DNA of 64,000 bases from Novosphingobium sp. PhB57 (lineage in GTDB: Bacteria; Pseudomonadota; Alphaproteobacteria; Sphingomonadales; Sphingomonadaceae), in contig NZ_SMBO01000001.1 of assembly GCF_004342985.1 (NCBI RefSeq), positions 1,178,001 through 1,242,000 of the forward strand, written 5' to 3'. The position numbers were made by a program, and so were the translations under genes. The notes beneath the pieces were generated by a model that was not told the origin of the DNA, did no database searches, and saw only the letters and a list, made by a program, of their open reading frames with translations. Positions 59,505 through 64,000 of the stretch are shown here, in pieces. Each line of letters opens with the position of its first letter. Position 1 is the stretch's first letter.

Positions 59505-61223
59505 TCAGAAGCTGTAGCGCACGCCGGCAAGGGCGGACGCGGTCCAGTAGTCGTCATATAGCGGATCGTTCCGGGTCACCCCGTCGATCCCGAGGGCCAT
59601 CGTCGCGCGGAGGCGGCGGGCCAGCATGCGGTAATAGCCGAGCGTGGCGCCGTAGCCCTCGACATTGCCGGTCAGGGCATCGGTGCTGGTCAGCCAGTTG
59701 GCGTAGACATTGGCCGACCAGCCTGCATCGCGGCCGAGCTGGCCGCTGACATAGGCCGCGATCCACCAGTTCTCGTCGATCACGCCGTCCGCGGCGGCCA
59801 GGACGGTGTTCCGTCCGGCGATGAAGTCGCGGCGGTCGTAGCCCGCGCCGATCCCGGCGTTGAGACGCCCGATCTCGCGCGAATAGCTCACGGCGATGCC
59901 GCGGCCCCGGTAGACCGCCGAACGCACCGAACCCAGCGCGCCGGAAACGCAGTTGTTACCATCGAGCGAGACGACGCAGCCGCGCAGCTCGCCCGTGACC
60001 GGATCGCGCACGGCCACGAAATCGTCGGGCAATTGATCGAGCGCGCGGCCAAGCTGTCCGCCGAAACCGCTGACACTGTCGTATACGCCCACGCTCAACT
60101 GGCTGCGGTCGTCCGGCGCATAGGCCAGGGTGCCGCCGAAGCTGGTGGAGCCGTAGCGGCGGCCGATATGGGCCGAAAGCGAGGTGCGGCGGCTGGGGCG
60201 CCACATCACGGCCACGTCCCAGAGCAGTCCGCTGACATCGTAGGCCAGTTCGCGCGGTGCGCTCTTGTCCGTCACATAGCGTCCGTCGCGGCCGACCACG
60301 GGATTGCCGTCGGCATCGCGCACCGCGTCGCGGCTGGAGACTTCCACATCCTCGTAGCCGAGCGCGCCCACCACCTGCACGGTGCGGCTGACGGGAACGG
60401 TCACCAATGCCCGCGCCTGCATGTCGCGCACGCGCTGGTCGAGGTTGGAGACGTCCTCCTGATAGATGCTGCCCGCCACGCCCAGGCCGACCGGCGCGAC
60501 GACATGCGGCGCGACCCCGGCCTCGACATCGGCCACTTGCGTCACGCTCTTGTCGAACAGATCGCCCGCCGCGCCGCCGGGTACGGCGACATAGGCATCG
60601 GGCTGCTCCACTTTGGTGAAACCGGCGCGGTAGTTTGCGGAGAAGTCCACATCGCCGGCGCGCGTCTTGAAGGACGGGCCGCCGTAGACCGAATAGATGT
60701 TGGTCCGCGTCCCGTCGTTGGTGAGGCCGGCGGAAAGCGCCGATCCGCCGTTCTGGACACGCGCCTGGGTGGCGAGCGCGCCCGCTTCCAGCGTCAGGCC
60801 GGGGGTGATGGTGGTATAGCCGCGCACGATGCCGCTGATGGCGTCGCCGTCCTGCGCCTTCCGGCCCCAGCCGATGTAGCGCTCGTAGCGCACCGAGGCC
60901 GAGGCGGCATTGTTGCGCCCGGAGATGCCCAGGTCCACGCCCGCCGCCAGCTGGGTATATGTAAGCACGTCATTGCCCGGCGAGAGCTGCGCGTCGACGA
61001 TCTGGTCGATCTCGATATAGGGCGTCACTTCCAGCCGGCGCGTGCCCTTGCCGCGTTCGCCGCGGCCCGGCTTGCCGCCGCCGGACGGGCTGTCGGCAGA
61101 CGAAGCTGCCTCGTCGGAGCCGGCGCCGACCTGGTCGTAGCCCATGGTCTGCGCCTGCACGGGGAGCGCGGCCACGGCGGTCAAGGCGGCCAGCCCCAGC
61201 GAGGTCCAGGAAGCCGACTTCAT
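59505..61223 (-). CDS. XrtA-system outer-membrane beta-barrel protein
   Basis: 572 aa. A signal peptide (about residues 1-25, ending VQAQ) is followed by a Gly/Arg-rich linker (GGGKPGRGERGKGTRR) and a long series of alternating-pattern beta strands ending in the outer-membrane signature ALAGVRYSF with terminal Phe. It matches the exosortase-linked outer-membrane family (TIGR03016-like), a likely partner or exit channel for the polymer. Two Cys (GCVVSLDGNNC) could make an external loop disulfide. ATGA overlap with the kinase gene. Confidence 0.9.
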   Translation of the reverse strand: MKSASWTSLGLAALTAVAALPVQAQTMGYDQVGAGSDEAASSADSPSGGGKPGRGERGKGTRRLEVTPYIEIDQIVDAQLSPGNDVLTYTQLAAGVDLGISGRNNAASASVRYERYIGWGRKAQDGDAISGIVRGYTTITPGLTLEAGALATQARVQNGGSALSAGLTNDGTRTNIYSVYGGPSFKTRAGDVDFSANYRAGFTKVEQPDAYVAVPGGAAGDLFDKSVTQVADVEAGVAPHVVAPVGLGVAGSIYQEDVSNLDQRVRDMQARALVTVPVSRTVQVVGALGYEDVEVSSRDAVRDADGNPVVGRDGRYVTDKSAPRELAYDVSGLLWDVAVMWRPSRRTSLSAHIGRRYGSTSFGGTLAYAPDDRSQLSVGVYDSVSGFGGQLGRALDQLPDDFVAVRDPVTGELRGCVVSLDGNNCVSGALGSVRSAVYRGRGIAVSYSREIGRLNAGIGAGYDRRDFIAGRNTVLAAADGVIDENWWIAAYVSGQLGRDAGWSANVYANWLTSTDALTGNVEGYGATLGYYRMLARRLRATMALGIDGVTRNDPLYDDYWTASALAGVRYSF

Positions 61224-62314
61224 CCCTTGTATCCGTAATAAGAGCCGAAGCGGCGACCGCTCGGGCTGAACTGCGCGTCGTTGAGCAGGAGCTGGACGTT
61301 GGGGCAGGCGCCCAGCAGCGAGATCGCATCCTCCAGCGCACCCTGCCCGGTGCGGTCGGCGCGCACGATCACCACCGTCTGGCCGACGTACTTCGCCAGT
61401 TCCGCGGCGGGCGACGCTGCCAGCGCGGGCGGCGAATCGAAGATCACCATGCGGCGCGGCGCGTTCTCGGTCAGCCGCTCCAGCACGTCGGCCGTGCGCG
61501 AGGAGGCGAGGTATTCGCTGTCGTTGATCGTCGCATCGCCCGCCGGCATGATCCAGAGCCCTGGAATATCGGTGCCGAGCACGCAGGCGGCGGGATCGAT
61601 GGTCTCGTCCATCAGCGCATCCATCAGCCCGGGACCGCCCGGCAGGCCGAGTGCGGAGAGGATCGAAGGCTTGGCGAAGTCGGCATCGACCAGCAGGACT
61701 TCGCTCTCCTTCTCGGCCGCGATCGACAGGGCGAGGTTGAGCGCGCAGTAAGTCTTGCCTTCGCCGGGATGGGGCGAGCTGATCAGGATGCGCTGCGAGG
61801 CGGCGCCCGCGCCCTGGCGGCGCAAGTCGGCGGCCTGGACCAGGAGCTGGCGCTTCACGATGCGAAACTCTTCGAGCAGCGCGGTGACGGTGCCTTCGGG
61901 CACGATCAGGCCTTGCTCGCGCAAGTGCTCGCGGTCGATCGGATGATGGTCGTCGCTGAAGGCGATCGGCGCGGCAAAGGGCGGCTCAGCCAAGGGCGAC
62001 GCGGGTTCTTGTTCGGCAGCCAAGGGTGCGGCGAATGGCGGCGGCACAGGGGCAGGCGCGGCAGAGGCGGTCGGGCCGGCAGGCGCGGCGGCAATCGGGG
62101 CGGCCGGAGCCGGCGCCTGGCGCGCCGGTTCGACCGGCAGCGGGCCGGGACGCGCGATGATCGCGTTGAAATCGAAGCGACCGGCGGCGCGCTCGATCAG
62201 CGATTCGCCGGGGCCGCGGGTGCGCCCGGTCGGCGCCTGCTTTTGAGGCTGGTTTTCGGCTTCGTGCGCCGCGTCGTCATGCCCGGAAAGCGGGATCTTG
62301 CTGTGTTCCGTCAT
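61220..62314 (-). CDS. XrtA-system BY-type tyrosine autokinase (CpsD/CapB-like)
   Basis: 364 aa. A Pro/Ala-rich low-complexity N-terminus (about residues 50-120) precedes the P-loop ATPase: Walker A ISSPHPGEGKTYCALNL, A' motif LLVDADFAKP and B motif MVIFDSPP. The C-terminus SGRRFGSYYGYKG holds a three-Tyr cluster for autophosphorylation, short for the family. It should pair with the Wzz-like protein encoded directly upstream to set polymer length. The LMW phosphatase at 9.9 kb could be its counterpart, but that link is untested. Confidence 0.93.
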   Translation of the reverse strand: MTEHSKIPLSGHDDAAHEAENQPQKQAPTGRTRGPGESLIERAAGRFDFNAIIARPGPLPVEPARQAPAPAAPIAAAPAGPTASAAPAPVPPPFAAPLAAEQEPASPLAEPPFAAPIAFSDDHHPIDREHLREQGLIVPEGTVTALLEEFRIVKRQLLVQAADLRRQGAGAASQRILISSPHPGEGKTYCALNLALSIAAEKESEVLLVDADFAKPSILSALGLPGGPGLMDALMDETIDPAACVLGTDIPGLWIMPAGDATINDSEYLASSRTADVLERLTENAPRRMVIFDSPPALAASPAAELAKYVGQTVVIVRADRTGQGALEDAISLLGACPNVQLLLNDAQFSPSGRRFGSYYGYKG

Positions 62315-62323
62315 CGCCGTTCC

Positions 62324-63844
62324 TCAGGCCACCATGCCGCGCTGGATGAACTCGACCGCGAGCAGCACCACGCAGAGCGCGCAAAGCGCCGCGCCCGCAC
62401 CAAAGAAATACTTGAGCCGGCGGCGGCGAAGCTGGCGCACATGGTCCGTGACGTTCTGCGAGATCGCACCGAGCACCGGCAGGCCGATGGCCCGCTCCAG
62501 CCCGGCCGTGGTCGCGAAGACCGACCGGACCTTGCCGAGGGCGAAGGCACCGGCACAGCCGCCGACGATCCCCGCCATGAGCACGCCCACGAGCAGGAGC
62601 GGACGATTCGGCGCGACGGGCTTGCGCGGGGTCGTCGGCGGGTCGACCACCTGGAACTTCACGGCCTCGCGCTCGGTCTTCACTTCGCCGCGCAGGCGCA
62701 GTTCCTCGCGGTCCTGCAGGAGCTTGTCGTACTGCTGGCGAAGCACGTCATAGTCGCGGTTGATGCGCTGGGCCTCGGTGGCGAGTTCGGGGTCCTGGAT
62801 CGCGGATGCCGTGAGCGAGGCCACGTCGGACTGCAGGGCCGCCTTGCGCGAGGTCAGCGCCTGGACATTGGCGAGACGCTCGGCACGGATCGACTGGAGC
62901 GAACTGTAGGCGGGGTTAGGTGTGCCGCCGCCATTGGCCGCTTCCTGCGCGGCCGGGCCGCGCAGTGCGGCAACCTGGTTGCGCGCCACGATGACGTCGG
63001 GATGGTTGTCGGTGAGACCCCGCGCGCGCATGGCCGAAAGCTCGGCCTGGGCGGCGGCAAGCGCACCCGCGGCCCCGCCAGCGCCGCCGCCGGCGACGGT
63101 GCGCGGCGTTCCGGCGAGCTGGCCGTCGATGGCCGCCAGCGAACTCTGCGCGGCGGAGAGGTCCGCCTCAAGATCACGCAACTGAGTGCGCGAGCTTTCC
63201 AGCCGCTGCGCCACGGCGGCGCCGCCCAGCACCATTTCGGGATGCTCGGCCTCGAAAGCCGTGCGACGCTGCTCGGCGCTTTCCAGTTCCTTCTCGCGGC
63301 TGCGAAGCTGCTGGTTCACGAATTCCAGCGTCTCGACCATGTCGCCACGGTCGCCCGAAAGGTTTTCCTCGCGGAAGATGTCGATCAGCTTCTGCGCCAC
63401 TTCGCGGGCCAGTTGCGCATTCTCGGCATCCGAGAACGAGGCGTAGTTGGCGGTCGCGGTGATTTCGAACAGGTTGTCCTGCTGCGCCACGACCGAGACG
63501 TTCTTGCCCAGGCCCAGGACAGCGGATTCCATCTGCTTGGGCGACTGGATCGTGTCGCCAAGCCGCGTGCCGCGCACGACCTTCTCCAGGTTCACGGCGC
63601 TCGTCAGCGTCTGGCGGATACGCTCGATATCGCGCTTCTTGTCGGCCACGCCGATGCCCACCTGTTCGGCCAGGGCATCGTCGAGCTGGATGAAAATGCG
63701 CGCGCGCGATTCGTAGGTGTTCGGGATCAGCGCCACGACCAGCCAGCCCAACAGGCAGATCGCCCAGGCAGCCGCCAGCGCGATCCAGCGCCGGTGCCAG
63801 ACGCTATGCAGGGCTGCGAGCAGTTCTTCGTAGAGGCCGTTCAT
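62324..63844 (-). CDS. XrtA-system chain-length determinant (Wzz/PCP type)
   Basis: 506 aa. Two membrane helices (about residues 20-40 and 425-450) bracket a large periplasmic coiled-coil domain. Features: IPNTYESRARIFIQ after helix 1, NQQLRSREKELESAEQRR and later coiled coils, and the Pro-rich PPTTPRKPVAPNRP just before helix 2. A third hydrophobic segment (about 478-497, AALCALCVVLLAVEF) lies near the C-terminus, as in exosortase-linked TIGR03007-like members. It regulates polymer length with the kinase encoded 9 bp downstream. Confidence 0.93.
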   Translation of the reverse strand: MNGLYEELLAALHSVWHRRWIALAAAWAICLLGWLVVALIPNTYESRARIFIQLDDALAEQVGIGVADKKRDIERIRQTLTSAVNLEKVVRGTRLGDTIQSPKQMESAVLGLGKNVSVVAQQDNLFEITATANYASFSDAENAQLAREVAQKLIDIFREENLSGDRGDMVETLEFVNQQLRSREKELESAEQRRTAFEAEHPEMVLGGAAVAQRLESSRTQLRDLEADLSAAQSSLAAIDGQLAGTPRTVAGGGAGGAAGALAAAQAELSAMRARGLTDNHPDVIVARNQVAALRGPAAQEAANGGGTPNPAYSSLQSIRAERLANVQALTSRKAALQSDVASLTASAIQDPELATEAQRINRDYDVLRQQYDKLLQDREELRLRGEVKTEREAVKFQVVDPPTTPRKPVAPNRPLLLVGVLMAGIVGGCAGAFALGKVRSVFATTAGLERAIGLPVLGAISQNVTDHVRQLRRRRLKYFFGAGAALCALCVVLLAVEFIQRGMVA

Positions 63845-63875
63845 TGCGCCAATCCGTTCCCGTCAGGTCCGATCC

Positions 63876-64000
63876 TCAGAACATGCTTTCCGGGATGATG
63901 ATCACGTCGCCCGGCTTCAGCATGACGTTGGCCTTGCTCTTGCCCTTCTTCAGCAGGTCGCTCAGCCGCAGCGCATATTCGGTCTGCTTGCCGCTCGCCT
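63876..64000 (-). CDS. Polysaccharide export protein, 3' end only (Wza/BexD-like)
   Basis: Only the last 41 codons are in the window; the gene runs off the right edge. They encode ASGKQTEYALRLSDLLKKGK and end with VMLKPGDVIIIPESMF, the typical SLBB-type KPGDVIIVPES ending of outer-membrane export proteins. It sits 31 bp upstream of the wzz-like gene on the same strand, as expected for the first or second gene of an exosortase-A exopolysaccharide operon. Confidence 0.85.
   Translation of the reverse strand, partial: ASGKQTEYALRLSDLLKKGKSKANVMLKPGDVIIIPESMF

Noticed and set aside
61769..63898. Long plus-strand open frame (about 700 codons) opposite the kinase and wzz-like genes
   Set aside because: Composition is His/Arg/Gly-rich without motifs, while the minus strand encodes P-loop and Wzz signatures in order.

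Overview
The window looks like chromosomal DNA of a high-GC alphaproteobacterium of the order Sphingomonadales, probably Novosphingobium or a close relative. This is inferred from protein style, the alphaproteobacterial RNase E with a large insertion in its S1 domain, an exosortase-A (XrtA) exopolysaccharide locus of the type common in sphingomonads, and the density of CoA-ester catabolic genes. No rRNA, phage, insertion sequence or CRISPR array is visible. The only RNA gene I can name is a tRNA-Pro(TGG) at the left edge.

Layout. 0-3.4 kb: tRNA-Pro, then three leftward Tad/Flp pilus genes (VWA-containing TadG-like protein and two TadE-like pseudopilins). 3.4-9.6 kb: a rightward signalling operon of a membrane-anchored hybrid histidine kinase with three receiver domains, a CheR methyltransferase, and a REC-PAS-HWE kinase-REC protein. 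It is preceded by a good match to a general-stress (EcfG-type) promoter. 9.6-24 kb: mostly housekeeping, with a low-molecular-weight tyrosine phosphatase, purC, an M16 peptidase, a PEP-mutase-family enzyme, a phosphoglycolate phosphatase-like HAD enzyme, glmU, a TPR protein, an AIM24 protein, glmS and a GGDEF-EAL protein. GlmS and GlmU together make UDP-GlcNAc precursor.

23.8-38.3 kb is an accessory catabolic region: a DapB-like oxidoreductase, an MFS exporter, a thiolase, a MarR regulator, an operon of two class-III CoA transferases, a 96-aa protein, an acyl-CoA ligase and an amidohydrolase, then an enoyl-CoA hydratase-like protein, an IclR regulator and an HSL-type esterase. The substrate is not evident. 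Two promoters in this region share an identical operator-like palindrome in the same register over the -10 box.

38.4-48.6 kb is cell-wall and core metabolism: PBP1A (mrcA), a periplasmic amidase, rne with four tandem C-terminal repeats, a DUF4242 protein, sdhB, a hotdog thioesterase and zapE. 48.6-51.5 kb carries a CHASE2/degenerate-GGDEF/EAL c-di-GMP protein, followed by a possible short transcript with an 11-codon reading frame. 51.5-64 kb is one leftward exopolysaccharide operon. In transcription order it encodes the Wza-like end (cut by the window), chain-length determinant, tyrosine autokinase, outer-membrane protein, ATPase, deacetylase, FemAB-like protein, glycosyltransferase, exosortase A fused to EpsI, and an amidotransferase.

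Most noteworthy for follow-up: the twin operator/promoter pair (29.1 and 36.2 kb), the stress promoter driving the kinase-CheR-kinase module, a CoA transferase whose halves appear permuted, the 11-codon frame with terminators at 48.7-48.9 kb, and the RNase E repeat tail. All assignments are by reading motifs; no database search was run.
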